Shown here piece after piece: positions 12,101 through 24,414 of a stretch of DNA of 64,000 nt. Each line of letters begins with the position of its first letter. Positions within the stretch are counted from its first letter, which is position 1. The position numbers and the translations under genes were made by a program. Under the pieces are notes generated by a model. That model did not search any database, was not told the origin of the DNA, and saw only the letters and a program-made list of their open reading frames with translations. This DNA is from Chondrilla cf. caribensis (Eukaryota; Porifera; Demospongiae; Chondrillida; Chondrillidae), in NCBI GenBank assembly GCA_964020155.1, contig OZ026567.1:137898-201897 (forward strand). The letters are read 5' to 3'.

Positions 12101-13571
12101 AGGGTGGGGTCAGTTGGACAGGGAGGGGTCAGTTGGACAGGGTGGGGTCAGTTGGATAGGGAGGGGTCAGTTGGACAGGGAGGGGTCGGATGGGCAGGGA
12201 GGGATCAGTTGGACAGGGTGGGGTCAGAAGGATGGGGAGGGGTCAGATGGATGGAAAGTCAGTTTAGTGCACAGGCAATAGACTACACAGAGCTGTAACC
12301 AGACAACGCATTGGACGGACATCCCAGTGACCACACACCACTGTAAAGATGAATTAGTGACAGATGGTCCATTGGACAGATGGCTACCAACCAGCAATGT
12401 TCAAGGTTATGCTGTGTAGAGAGTAGAATACAGCTGTTGGGGTACCTTTCCAGTTTTCTGAGTGACTGTCAAATCTTCTTCAAAGGCACCTTCTCTGGAG
12501 CTTTCTTGATCTACGAAGAGACACACCTCAAAAGACCAGCCACGCCCACCACACAACAGTCCTCACTGTTTGTGAGTATGGCCTCTTCATCAGTTGACTT
12601 GTCCACAGTCTGAAAATGAAGGACAAAGTGTACAGATATCAAAAGAAGCCTTCAAAAGGGGTATACAAGAGTATATATACATGCATGACATTGAGTATAT
12701 AAATAGCACATTGAAAATGCAACTTTTATAGAAACCAATAGTACTAAGACATAATGAGTGGTGCTAACCTCAGTGCTCAGTATGGTCTCTCTTGGAGGCT
12801 GGTCCACCACGGGCTTGCTCACCTCCGGATGGCAAGAGACACATACTATGTACATGTGTATCAATTGTGGAGAACTTGCAACCACTCCCCCAATATCACA
12901 ACAGCATGACAACAACATCACAACATCACAACAACATCACAATACTTGCACAACATCACAACAAACTACCAATATCACAAAATTGCAACAATCTCACATC
13001 ACAGCAAACTCAGAACATCACATTGACATTGCAATACAACATTACAACAAGCTCACCTTCCACTGGTCCTCTGGTAGCAGCTGGACTAGAACAACATCAC
13101 CATTGAATGCTCTATTCCTGGACTGAGTACCTTTTATGAGTATGTCTTGGCCTCCACCCTACATGTGGGTGAAACCAGCTGGTACAACATGTGTGCGTGT
13201 GTGTGTGTGTGTGTGTGGCACACATACTGGATCATCAATGTAAGCATCGAGATAGTTCTTTGGATTGATCCTTATCTTTCCCTTAATGATTCACAATAGA
13301 AGCAAGCAGGGGCAATAGACCCGTCACAATATTGCGTGTTACAGCTATAATGCCTTTATGTACTTTTAGTAGAGCTCCCTTCTTCAACCCTTCGTATGCT
13401 TCTTCCTTCGCAAGGTATAACTCACAAGGCTAAAGGGATTGACTTGATTTTAAACGCAGCACAAACACACGAATTAATAATAACCACACACACTGGATTC
13501 AATCTCTTGGTGAATACCGTGTCGCTAGTTTTCTGTCGCTCCTCCTTCGTCGGTAGCTTTTTGGCGGCCAT
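5008..13571 (-). CDS. DIS3L2: DIS3-like exonuclease 2 (DIS3L2)
   Basis: A 3'-5' exoribonuclease of the RNase II/RNB family; in other animals it acts in the cytoplasm and degrades oligouridylated RNAs. The start ATG is at 13571 ([12 protein letters not shown]) and the stop at 5008. About 25 small exons were followed, including ~11965-12033, ~11670-11900, ~11424-11574, 11011-11083, 9995-10150, ~8060-8185, ~7638-7708, 6028-6342 and ~5433-5492. Key matches in order: [15 protein letters not shown] (cold-shock region); [23 protein letters not shown]; the RNB active-site stretch IDPDTAR joined to DLDDAL across an intron; [53 protein letters not shown]. These are DIS3L2-type rather than DIS3. No N-terminal PIN domain is seen, as expected for DIS3L2. 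Introns are packed with minisatellites. It is convergent with FIBP, 172 bp between stops. Confidence 0.93.
5140..5432. repeat. Minisatellite copying a DIS3L2 5' splice junction (last intron)
   Basis: About ten copies of a 27-32-bp unit; on the sense (minus) strand each reads ...ggtacaggtgggtgggtgtg. The host exon (5433-5492) ends in AAAGTACAG followed by the donor gtgggtg, so every monomer restates the exon end plus the donor. Confidence 0.9.
5698..5740. repeat. (GA)n/(GT)n at a DIS3L2 donor
   Basis: On the sense strand the donor gtaatt at 5741-5746 is followed at once by (GT)11-12 and then (GA)n. Confidence 0.85.
6605..7605. repeat. 31-bp minisatellite in a DIS3L2 intron
   Basis: About 32 copies of a 31-bp unit with core gacagtgcacccagtgaaga, varying at cagctcatg/cagctgatg and acac/atag. 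It fills the intron between the exons at ~6475-6574 and ~7638-7708. The open frames through it ([12 protein letters not shown]) are an effect of periodicity. Confidence 0.95.
7745..8035. repeat. 22-bp minisatellite in a DIS3L2 intron
   Basis: About 13 copies of a 22-bp unit, sense strand gtgtgttgttgggttgtacg. The adjacent host exon (~8060-8185) ends with the donor gtgtgttgtggg, nearly the same as the monomer start. Confidence 0.9.
8190..8295. repeat. 24-bp tandem repeat in a DIS3L2 intron
   Basis: Four to five copies of a unit with core accagtccaatgaatacaat, between the exons at ~8060-8185 and ~8310-8394. Confidence 0.9.
8440..9080. other. Long unique intron of DIS3L2
   Basis: The flanking exons join directly in the protein alignment (RLRLDQ to PKLHFTL), so no exon is expected here. 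A minus-strand open frame of 94 codons (8469-8753) shows no family I know and is treated as non-coding. Confidence 0.55.
9084..9152. repeat. (CA)n, sense (GT)n, near a DIS3L2 donor
   Basis: On the sense strand the donor gtgtgtgggg of the exon at ~9176-9230 is followed within about 20 bases by (GT)n of about 65 bp. Confidence 0.9.
10253..11000. repeat. Minisatellite, 13-14-bp unit cacactggacacc, DIS3L2 intron
   Basis: More than 50 copies of cacactggacacc(a/c)ca. It fills the intron that splits the RNB active-site coding sequence between the exons at 9995-10150 and 11011-11083. Open frames of about 320 codons on both strands here are artefacts. Confidence 0.95.
11205..11420. repeat. ~34-bp tandem repeat in a DIS3L2 intron
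   Basis: Six to seven copies of aagagcccatcaaccaaaga plus gccacctattaact. Confidence 0.9.
12045..12255. repeat. ~19-bp tandem repeat in a DIS3L2 intron
   Basis: About ten copies of ggtcagttggacagggagg, next to the acceptor of the exon at ~11965-12033. Confidence 0.9.
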
Positions 13572-13861
13572 TATTTCAGGGGGAACTCCCCTTATCATTA
13601 TTCATCAATAATATATAAACACACACAAGATAAATGCGAACATGAATGAACACAAGACTTTTCCTTACAATTTATCATAGTTTGCACCTGCAGCGTAGAC
13701 ACAAGAAGGACCTATTAACAATTTATTCTATGTGGCTAAAATTAGTGTTAAAATTAAAGCATGGCTACATGTAAACAAATACGTAATAATTGGGGGTTCT
13801 GTGATATGCAATGGGCTACAACATTCAAACAATTTCTCTTCAAATGAGGCACTTATTCGTG

Positions 13862-16034
13862 TTAGTTAATGATGGTATTGTATGTGGGAGGGCGGTCCTG
13901 GGGGGAGGAGCCACCCTGTGAGTCACTTTCACTAATGGGACGGGTTAAAAATGGTTTCTTCTGCTCATCGGCAGTTGCTGGTAATTCACCCTTTGTATTG
14001 AGAGAATCGGCCTGTTTTCGTTTCTCTTTTTCCTCTATTGTTAGGCAGAATGAAGGCCAAAAACCAACTTTTGCTAAAATAGGCTTGAACACAAGGTTGT
14101 AGTAGATGAATGTCCCCACAACCAAGAGGAGGAATCCAATTGGCTGCATAAAGTTGAACTTTTGCCACCCCACAGAGACACTGATGATCCAAATGAATAG
14201 AGTTCGTACGCTGTCCAAGACCATCCTGGTTGTAGCACTCATCTTCTGCGTAACAGTCAATCCGGCAAAGTTGAAGAAAGCAATGCTCACCACAGTCCCA
14301 AACACTGCAACGGCTAGTAGCGGTTTGTGTCCTATTTGACTGAAGGCGTCCAAACTGTCCTCAAAGCGCGGGACTGATTGCCAGAAGTCGTTCCCAGCTG
14401 GCAGATGCCACGGGATGAAGTAGAACGGGAAGAGGAGGACGAAAAGGATGGAGAACCCAAAGATCCCCTCCCACCCCACTCCCTGGAGAGGGGGCACCTC
14501 GTACTTCTTCACCACCTTCTCCTCGAAAGTCATTTGAATGGAAGCTATAATCTGTGCAATAACTATGAGGAGATCTCCTGCAATGATCAGCGATGTAGGA
14601 ATTGTACCACCTGCATTCTCCCCTTCCTGGCCGGGGATGGGGAGGACGTCGCCAAGCCCAACCACTACCAGCCCAATCACAACAGTGATCATCCCTGTCC
14701 AGTGGAAGAGGTACAGCTTGTTGCGGAGGAAGGCCACTGACAGCAACGCAGTGAAGATGATGACACTTCCTCTCAACATCTGGAAGCTGGAGGCAAAGGT
14801 CAGGTTCAGCCCCACGTACATCAGGCTGGTGCCCGTCATATCACAGCAGGCTGGGATGAGGAAGATCAGAGGATTGAACTTCTGAGGGCCAAACTGAGAG
14901 GTGTCTCCTTTGAACAGACGAACGGACCAATACCATATTTGGAAGACAAAGAAGCAGGACATTTCTCCAATGAACATCCCTGTTGCCTATGGAAGAGACA
15001 AGACATACATAGTAGCAGAGGGCATACAGTTTATTAGAGAAAATGAAATGGAACTTAATATGTCATAAGTTGTTGATATCAGTGGTTGCTGGAACTAATT
15101 ACAGGCAAAATGATATCTTCCATGCCAAACACAACTTGGTGCTATTTCAGTGGTTGAGTATTGAATATTATCCAGTTTAAACTGTTGCACGGGTGGAGTC
15201 TCCTTACACATCACAGCAGCTCATTGGGGAGGCGTTCACAAGGGCAGGGGAGGGCAGTCGCTCATCCCACCTTTGGGGACAGCCACTCAACCATACAATT
15301 GTTGTTACAAATACTTCCAATTAGGTGCACACCAATAATTGTCACCGTATAACTTTGATAACAGTGGCTTGGCTGAGAGATTTACTGTAATTGCATCATC
15401 ACCAAACTAGAGCATTATACAGTACATAGCAACTGGGCACTAATGTTACGTCATCATGAACTAGAATTATTATTGTACGTAGTGAGCAAATATTGCATCA
15501 TCACCACAGCTGGCTCAAACCCAAAAACAACTTGTACTCACTTGTAAGAATGGGTGATCGAACACGTGTTCGGCTACAGGATTGGTACCTCCAGCCTTCA
15601 TCAGATCAGCCCATCTACATAGCAGAAGACAACACACACTGTGACACACACATACGCAGTGTGACACCATAAGCACGTCAGTAGAAGGTAAAATGGAGTG
15701 GATTGGGATACTGGTAGCCTCAACCGCTCTCGATACCGTGGGTTATACTACGGCAGTACATGGAGACGGACTACACCCCCCTCCGGGCTAACCACCATCT
15801 CTGATAAGACACATATGGCGGTCATGACATGAAATAGCGGGGGACTCTTGGTCAAACACAACGTAACATCATTCAACGACCACACACTATCAGAAGACAA
15901 TCCCAGGGCGGGAACGAGGACGGCCGAACCGCTCACTTTGTGGATAGGGTGTTGATGCAGCCCGTCAGCACCATCACAAACGATATTACCACTATGAAGA
16001 GAGTACGCTTAAACTTATCCGAAGCGAAGGCCAT
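13862..16034 (-). CDS. SLC35F6: Solute carrier family 35 member F6
   Basis: A multi-pass membrane protein of the drug/metabolite and nucleotide-sugar transporter superfamily; the human protein is found in lysosomal and mitochondrial membranes. Three exons: ~15943-16034 (MAFASDKFKRTLF... with a first hydrophobic segment), 15544-15614 (WADLMKAGG...HPFLQ) and 13862-14986. The junctions keep frame: AA plus ATGG restores K-W, and HPFLQ joins ATGMFIGE. Diagnostic blocks are CDMTGTSLMYVGLN, SSFQMLRGSVIIFT, AGDLLIVIAQIIASIQM, FEEKVVKKY and ATTRMVLDSVRTLFIW. All occur in human SLC35F6 with few changes. The length of about 424 residues is somewhat longer than the human 371, mainly in the C-terminal tail. 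About ten membrane segments are visible. Confidence 0.95.
15615..15942. other. SLC35F6 intron 1
   Basis: Unique sequence between SLC35F6 exons 1 and 2. Locally G+C-rich at 15720-15930. No repeat and no supported exon. Confidence 0.6.
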
Positions 16035-16274
16035 CGTCACGGGTCAGCTCTCCACAAGCAGGCCGCCGCAACAAGTCGAATCTCGGAGATACTGCTTCAG
16101 GTCATGTGAACGACCACGAGGCGTCTTGCGTCATCCAGTAGTGGTCTCGTGATCCGACTCCTCCCCTTTCGGGAAACGCTAGTTGCCTCTCACTACCTTC
16201 CACAAATTAAACACTAACGAACCAGTAAAACCGTGTAAAAACCCAGCCTAGAGGTACAACGGTTACACAGCGTC

Positions 16275-16465
16275 TCATTCACTTCCTTTCTTGATGACTA
16301 GAGGCCCAACGTTGTCTCCTTGCTCGTCATTGTGCTTGTTGTGGGTCCCATCACAGTAGGGGAACTGCATTGAGTGAGTGAAGGTACACCAAACAGCTGT
16401 GATAATGTACAAGTGTACACTAACAGTTGTGCTAGCACACACACACACACACAGACACACACACA

Positions 16466-16534
<69 letters not shown>

Positions 16535-16559
16535 ACACACACACACAGACACACACACG

Positions 16560-16609
<50 letters not shown>

Positions 16610-17390
16610 TACACTACCTTCTTTGACTTCCAGCATCTACAGAAGGCTTGTTTATCCCCCAACTCCTCAATCTCAACTGTGTTCACAACCTAAACACCGA
16701 CACAACCACAAGGGATGGGTGAGGACATGCTACACTATGAAGTCAACCACATGACACACACTCAAATCTTTCAAAACTATTGGTTCATTTGATTCAATGA
16801 GTATCAAAGATTTTTTCCCTGCATACAGCTTACTGGGTGACTAGCTTACAGCTTTTATCTGAAGACACAGTTTTGTTCCTCGCATTATGCAAGGACTCTG
16901 CTCACCACTCCAGAAATGCCCCGTACATGGCAACGACAGCAAAGACCATGATCGTGATTGCGAAGAAGTGTGTGTAGCTTGGAATACCCTAGTCTGGCGC
17001 TGCCAACCCCCACTTTTTGGAAAGGGTCAGCGCATAGAACGAATAAGCGGAAAGAGCGGTTACGTCCGACTGAGATTAACCGCGGTTGACTGCCGCCAAA
17101 TATCTCACAGTATTCGTGTTACAATTCACCTTCGGTTCAGTCTTGTTAACCTTCTTGTTGATTATGTGCCTGGGTCGCTTCTGTTTCTGGGGACACATGG
17201 ACGAAAAGATCGGTTTGATCATTATCCAAGCGAAAAGTAGCACTAACATTATGAATGGAGCAAGTTGAATCCATTCTTCTCTAGAAAGCGACAGAAATCC
17301 TTCGGGTGATTTGGGAAGGGGAAGATTCTGCAAATATCTTGGCAGTTTCGTTTGGAAAAAGAGCCGAATGGTCTCGTACACTCCCGCCAT
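16275..17390 (-). CDS. CISD2: CDGSH iron-sulfur domain protein (CISD2/NAF-1 type)
   Basis: Exons 17130-17390, 16618-16689 and 16275-16364; all junctions are phase 0. The N-terminal part ([12 protein letters not shown]...) resembles CISD2 ([11 protein letters not shown] compared with LPAYLKRLPVP) and precedes a membrane anchor, [15 protein letters not shown]. The C-terminal domain has the 2Fe-2S ligands in order: Cys and Cys in FCRCWKSKK, then Cys and His in [12 protein letters not shown], followed by [11 protein letters not shown]. The 140-residue length fits the family. CISD2 is an ER/mitochondrial outer-membrane homodimer involved in calcium and redox homeostasis. Intron 2 begins gtagtgtacac and runs into a 170-bp (GT)n tract. 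Confidence 0.95.
16437..16606. repeat. (CA)n in CISD2 intron 2
   Basis: About 170 bp of interrupted CA dinucleotides. In sense orientation it is (GT)n starting about 12 bases after the exon 2 donor at 16617. Confidence 0.93.
16905..17000 (-). other. Possible alternative exon with a hydrophobic segment in CISD2 intron 1
   Basis: On the minus strand an actag acceptor is followed, in the phase of CISD2 exon 1, by [16 protein letters not shown] and more hydrophobic codons. The frame ends in FLEW and TGA, with an overlapping gtgagc donor. It looks like a coding membrane segment of about 28 residues. It could be an alternative terminal exon or chance. Confidence 0.3.
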
Positions 17391-17552
17391 CTTGCTGAGG
17401 ACGCCCCGAAATTTCAATTGCTTTGGACACACCTACCTGTCAAGTGGGCGTGGCTGCTGGGTAGCCTGGTTGCTCAACGTGTCAGCATAGGGTCTATGGT
17501 GTCAGGAAGCCCACGGGTCGGAAATTCGAATCAGTGGAGCTGAAACTGAGCA

Positions 17553-17885
17553 ATGTCACTCGAGAGAGAATACAAAGATTTGCATTCGAGGTAAGTCCCT
17601 GGATTTACCCCGTCCTGGAAGTCGCAACGAGAGGTATATTCCATGTTGCAGGTACCAAACCGAAATCCACAAAGCAGATAAGTTGGAGGAACTCGTTGCT
17701 GTATTGCAGAAACAGCTCGAGGAGAAGGAAAAAGAGATAGAGAGGTCTGTCCTAGTCGAATTGAGTGAAAATTTGGATTCTCTAATCTGTCTGTGTATCC
17801 TGAATTTCCAGGTTGAGGAAAGTCGAGAATGTGGAGTTATGGGAGAGGGAGACATCAAGACTATTCAAGGAAAAATCAGTGAAGT

Positions 17886-17951
<66 letters not shown>

Positions 17952-19595
17952 ATGTGTGTGTGTGTTCATTCATTCAGACTTTCACTTACATATTATAGAG
18001 AAGTAGCTTTGTCAAGGAAAGTGGAAGAACTTACAGAAAAGCTTGAAGCACAGAAGTTGACTCACCAAAAGATTCAAATGGTGAGTTATCCACTTCAGCA
18101 CATGTGAGTGTCAGGTGATGATCAACCATTGCAACCTGACGTGTGTATTATGTGCCTGGATTAGGACATTCAAGGGCAAGTCAGGAAATCTGAAATGAAA
18201 GCTGAAATGGGTCTCAAAATGACAGAAGATGGTCAGTAGACCACCTCTATTTGTCAACTTTGTCAACAATCTTCAATTTCTCTCTCCTTCATGTCCCTCC
18301 AGAATACTACACGCACATTGATAACTTGAAGAAAGACATTCTCCGACAGAAGATAGTAAGTGACTCTCTGTCGTACCTACAGGTCTACCACATTGAGTGC
18401 ATTTTTCCTCACAGCAAACAGCCAAACGAGAGAAGGAGACCAGAAGATGTCTGGAGGTGTTCAAGGGAATAGCTCGTGGGCTTAGATTGGACCTAAGGTA
18501 CATACTTGTGTGTAAAAATATATATGTACACATGTGTGTGGTTTAGGTGTGTGTGATTCGTTCCTACACTCGTGCACAGTGTGTGTCTCACTACTCTTGT
18601 CACTACACACATTCACTGTCATTGTTTGTTCAACACATGAAGGATATGTATGGAAAAGATGGACCATGAGTGCAAGAAATTTCTGAAAGGTGAAGAAGAT
18701 TCATCATTGGAAAGTCTTCAACTGATGTCATCTTTGATGGACATCCTAGACAACATACAGTACAGCTGCTCCAAAGGTCGGTATACTTGTGTGAGTTTGG
18801 GGAGTGGAGGAGTGTCATTACATCCGACTGTTGACTCTTCTCAGCAGAAACTCTACACCAGGTGGTTGATGATCTCCCTGCTCATTATTCAAGCTTCGAA
18901 GCTGTAAGTATTGTTTGTCAACATGTTGTCTTGTGTGCATTGTTTGTCAACATGTTGTTATCTTGTGTGTGTTGCTTGTCAACAAGTTGTCTCATGTGTG
19001 TTCCTGTGAACCATTTTGTGTTCACTCCCAGGGGCTAAGGATTGCTTCAGAGGATCACCTCTGTCGCGACAACACCAGATCACTGCCAAGCTCTCCAGTG
19101 TCGAGTCCTAAGCACATTCGATTGAAAGGTAATCTTATTGAATCAAAGAAGTTCTCGCGGTCATCGACTACCCCTGAGGGCAAACAGCTACAATCCACCA
19201 CTCTCCCCTTGGTGGGTGAGGACAAAGGCAGGTCACACCCTCGACTTATTGACAAGAAGCAGAAGAACTTGAACACCCACTCCTCCTCACTGCCGGGCTC
19301 ACCGTTACATGAGCACAGATCATTGTCGAGAAAAATCCCCCTGCCCAATAGCAATACACCCCGTCTGAACCAAGCACTAACACTGTCCCCACGTCCTCCC
19401 AGAAAGGACCACCTGCCGGCCGTCGAGATGAATATTAAAAGTAATCGACTTCGTCAACTCCACCCACTCAAGTTGGGTGTGGTCACCCCGTCACTGAATG
19501 GATCGGCTAAAGAACAGAGCAGTAATGATCGGGGGACATTGGAGAGTAGCAGCTGCATTACCTTCTCTAGATCTGCTGACCAACCTCCACTGTAA
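17553..19595 (+). CDS. Unidentified coiled-coil protein
   Basis: The ATG at 17553 (MSLEREYKDLHS) is followed by about ten small exons with consistent phases. They include ones coding for EELVAVLQKQLEEKEKEIER, RKVENVELWERETSRLFKEK, LSRKVEELTEKLEAQKLTHQ, DNLKKDILRQKI and QTAKREKETRRCLEVFKGIA. The last exon (about 19032-19595) is Ser/Pro/Lys-rich with SP motifs (SLPSSPVSSPK) and looks disordered. Total about 430 residues: an N-terminal coiled coil of some 250, then the tail. I do not recognise a family; a cytoskeletal or centrosomal role would be a guess. It is divergent from CISD2 (163 bp between ATGs). A polyA signal AATAAA lies near 19794. Confidence 0.7.
17885..17966. repeat. (GT)n starting at a donor of the coiled-coil gene
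   Basis: The exon ending ...AAATCAGTGAA runs straight into gtgtgtatgtgtgtg and about 75 bp of (GT)n. Confidence 0.92.
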
Positions 19596-19921
19596 TCACT
19601 AGCAGGTGCTCCGTCAAGTGTGTGGTCATGACACATAACTGGTCAGATTATTGTCATTATTAACTCTTATTAATTTGATATGCTGTATATATTTGATAAT
19701 GTTTTGATGACTTGAGTAATTCTAGTTTAAACTTTCTGTTTTGTATAGAAACAAACAACTTTTATTTCAAACATATTATAATATTTTTATTACAATAAAA
19801 TTCAAAATCATAAAATGACACAACATGTACGCTATATGTCGAACAACAAGTTAGGTGTTCACCACATCTTTACTGAAAAGGGGTTACAAATAGTTGACAA
19901 CAGGACAGGGGGACAAACACT

Positions 19922-22900
19922 TCAGTTTGCATGTGGAGTTGGGTTGAAACCAAGAGAATTTTCACCATCCACGTTGCTAGGTAACAGCTGGCTGTAGTGA
20001 TTGGGGATTTCCCTAGGTTCAAAGAAGTTTGAATTGTCATAACTAACATCTTCCATATCTGTCTCTTCCTTCGAATTCAGACTATTTGTACCTATACCAG
20101 TTGTGTTAGAGAAGGCAGAACTGACAAGCAGAGAAGACATATGTCTTCTGGTAAACAAGGAAGTATTCTTGGACGAGGCCCCTACGTCTTGGGATTTCTT
20201 CCATTTCAATCCTTTTATAGCTCCAAATTCACTGTCACCTCCTCCAATTTGCATGCAACCCATCAGGGGCTGTTTGCCAGGATGGGCCATAGTCGTGTCT
20301 GCGTTTGGTATGATGGTTTGCAGGGAGTGGGTGCTTGGAGGAGTACAGGAACGAGGTACTGGGACAGGCAGTTGGGAGGATGACGTTGGGTACTGGAGAA
20401 ACTTGAGCTCCCTCGGAGAGAGAGGTGTGTTGCTTTGGGTGTCACTGAGCCCCACAGCACTGTCACACAAACTATCTGAGGAGGACTTGCGTCTTAGCCT
20501 AGTGTGATTGCTATCATCTGGGAATTTGAAGTTTAAACGTGCGGGAACCTTCTTTCTCTCGATGGCGGACTCCACATCCAGTGTTCCACGGGAGAGTTTG
20601 TTTGATTCGTTGCATGGTATAGAGTAGCCATACAGTTCACTCTCAGTGTCAAACTCCCCATCACTGGACATGCTGTGAGGAGCAGACGACATGCTCCCAT
20701 CCCGCGAGCTGAAGGAGTTGGCAGGATGGAGGGAACACTCCACAGAACTGTTTGAAGGTCTCTGGCAGGACACGAATGACTTCCTGTGAGGTGAGCTACA
20801 AATTGGACTGGTACAAGGTGAACTGGAGGAGATGTGGAGAGGAGAGTGGCACACGAGGTGCTTCTTGCTGATGGGGTAGAGTGTGTCTTCCAATTCCATA
20901 TCTTCTGAATCATTGCCTATTATGAGAAGTATCAAAAAGGCACAGGAAGTGAATACATTACAGGAAATAGGAAGTGGGTACCATACACAAAACAGGAAGT
21001 GTAAGAAGAAAAGATGCTCACACACTCACTGTAGTTTGGAGGCCTTTTCTTTGTGAATGATATCGAGACAGGTCTCAACACTGGACTGCTGGCATTTGTA
21101 CTGCGAGATTAATTATACAGCAATAACAGTAAATAACAGCAATAACAGTAAATAACAGCAACAACAGTAAATAACAGCAATAACAGTAAATAACAGTAAT
21201 AACAGTAAATAACAATAAAAAACTTGTTGTGCACATAAGCTAAAGACATTGGACTTCAACAACCCGGCGGTATCCCAGCAACCCGGTATACCAACACAAA
21301 GACCATCAAGGGATCTCATATGGATCAAAAGTAGCCAATCATTGGTTTAGCAGAGATGTTTGGCAAGCTCTGTACACCACCCCCTCCCAAAGGCCTTCTG
21401 GCACAACGGTAATGCTATAAGCTAGTGAAGTGATCACTGCCTATTAGGTTAGCTCACATGGACGCTGGACTCACACATAGACAGGTTTGAGCCTCCCCCC
21501 CACGTGGTAGGGGCTGGTGGGTGTTAAGCTGCGGCTTCGGGAGCGGATGTTGAAGGGGGATATAAGTCCCTGGGAGACACTCGTCCCGGTTTCCATTGGG
21601 TCAGATCGGGTCTCAGAATCATCCTAGCAGTTGGAACACACACTGAGTGTTAAACACATGTACACAGACATAAGGATGATCTCCCCCCACACTTCAAACT
21701 CCAGTCCATTAGTACAGGTTTTGGCTACAAAGACCTAACCAACCAGTGCTGAGGACCAACCATGAGCACAGTAATGAGCTCTGATAAGACTAAACTCTGC
21801 TAGCATGGAAGTCACTGTGAGGTCTCTCTGATGTACTGAGTGCAGTCATACAGTGTGGGCCTCTCAATAGAGGTGATCTCACATCGCGTTCTGTTGGCAT
21901 GACAATAATAATGAGATCCTCGGTGCAGGCGTGGAGTGGCTCTACTGCTGAATTCACAAAAATTATGAACACCACAAGCTCACCAGCAACATCTGCTGAA
22001 GGTTCTCACAAGACCTGTGGAGGCTGATTTGAGTGTGGAACTTCCTACAGGGAACACATGAGCAGACGAAGGTAGGACAGGGCCAACATGTCCAGGACCA
22101 TGTCAGCTGTTGTGATGAGGGGCGTGCCCCAAAAAAACATGCTAACGAATGGGGTTGTACTCACCTCTCACCTTTGGCCTCTTCACTTGCATGTTCCTGA
22201 ACCAGCTGGGGTATGAAATGAGGGGAGTTTAGCTAACCAGGAGTGAATGCTAACCAGGAGTGAGTGCTAACCAGGAGTGTGTACTAACCAGGAGTGAATG
22301 CCAACCAGGAGTGTGTACTAACCAGGAGTGAATGCTAACCAGGAGTGTGTACTAACCAGGAGTGTGTACTAACCAGGAGTGAATGCCAACCAGGAGTGTG
22401 TACTAACCAGGAGTGTGTACTAACCAGGGGTGTGTACTAACCGGGAGTGTGTACTAACCAGGAGTGTGTACTAACCAGGAGTGTGCACTAACCAGGAGTG
22501 TGTACTAACCAGGAGTGTGCACTATCCAGGAGTGTGTACTAACCAGGAGTGTGTACTAACCAGGAGTGTGTACTAACCAGGAGTGTGTACTAACCAGGAG
22601 TGTGTACTAACCAGGAGTGTGCACTAACCAGGAGTGTGTACTAACCAGGAGTGTGCACTATCCAGGAGTGTGTACTAACCAGGAGTGTGTACTAACCAGG
22701 GGTGTGTACTAACCAGGAGTGTGTACTAACCAGGAGTGTGTACTAACCAGGGGTGTGTACTAACCAACACAGTTACAGAGTACGTTACACTGAACACAAC
22801 AAATACAGGTTCACAACACTCAACGACTATTCACACATTTTTCAACTGAGGAAGTCTCTGCAAGTCCAAACATACTGAGCGACTTCTCACAAGAGAATGG

Positions 22901-24240
22901 GACTCAGTGTTTGTCTGGTTGGGTTGAGTGGACTTCTTCACCAACTGCCCATCCCGAAGTGGTTCCAAACTAGTTAAGATGTGAGCTGGAGTATTGGGAT
23001 CTGTGGAAGAGAGCACAAGTAGTAACAACCAATGACGAAAGGCTGTCAACACACAGAATGGACACCACAGGACCAACTGGTCAGCGTACAAACAGGATTG
23101 GACAACTACACTGTGTCTGTGGCATCATGAATGACGAGTACATAAAACAGCAACGAGCTGTGAGGACTTGCTGTCATGATTTGTGGGAAATGTGAACATA
23201 GAAAGTGGTCTTGTCTCGATGGAACACCAGCTCACACCGCATGGGAGGAGTGATCCTTATTTGCCAACTGTGCCATTGTCCAGACCCATTCAGTGCACAC
23301 TGTCATCAATATCACAAAGCCCACACCAACCCTATGACAGGAGCCTACCAGAGGACACTAAGGGATGGATGGGGCAGGAGACCAGGACTAAGGGATGGAT
23401 GGGGCAGGAGACCAGGACTAAGGGATGGATGGGGCAGGAGACAAGGACTAAGGGATGGATGGGGCTGGAGACAAGGACTAAGGGATGGATGGGGCAGGAG
23501 ACCAGGACTAAGGGATGGATGGGGCAGGAGACCAGGACTAAGGGATGGATGGGACAGGAGACCAGGACTAAGGGATGGATGGGGCTGGAGACCAGGACTA
23601 AGGGATGGATGGGGCAGGAGACCAGGACTAAGGGATGGATGGGGCAGGAGACCAGGACTAAGGGATGGATGGGGCAGGAGACCAGGACTAAGGGATGGAT
23701 GGGGCTGGAGACCAGGACTAAGGGATGGATGGGGCAGGAGACCAGGACTAAGGGATGGATGGGGCAGGAGACCAGGACTAAGGGATGGATGGGGCAGGAG
23801 ACCAGGACTAAGGGATGGATGGGGCAGGAGACCAGGACTAAGGGATGGATGGGGTAGGAGACCAGGACTAAGGGATGGATGGGGCAGGAGACAAGGACTA
23901 AGGGATGGATGGGGCAGGAGACCAGGACTAAGGGATGGATGGGGCAGGAGACCAGGACTAAGGGATGGATGGGGCAGGAGACAAGGACTAAGGGACGGAT
24001 GGGGCAGGAGACCAGGACTAAGGGATGGATGGGGCAGGAGACCAGGACTAAGGGATGGATGGGGCAGGAGACCAGGACTGACACTCTTCTCAGGTCCTCT
24101 GCCCAAACCAGTGGAGTGGTCAGTCCAGCACACTGCTAACACACTTATTAGTGAAATGTTGGTAGTCCTGTTTGAGTGTAGCCCATGTCTTGGGCTGGTG
24201 TATTTGTGTAGTTGTTAATTGAATAAACAAGCACACATAA

Positions 24241-24295
<55 letters not shown>

Positions 24296-24299
24296 TGCA

Positions 24300-24350
<51 letters not shown>

Positions 24351-24359
24351 ACACACACA

Positions 24360-24414
<55 letters not shown>

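Noticed and set aside
23205..24218. Open frames of up to 337 codons (GRRPGLRDGW, LVLVSCPIHP)
   Set aside because: A 30-bp tandem repeat with period divisible by three leaves several frames open. There is no independent coding evidence.
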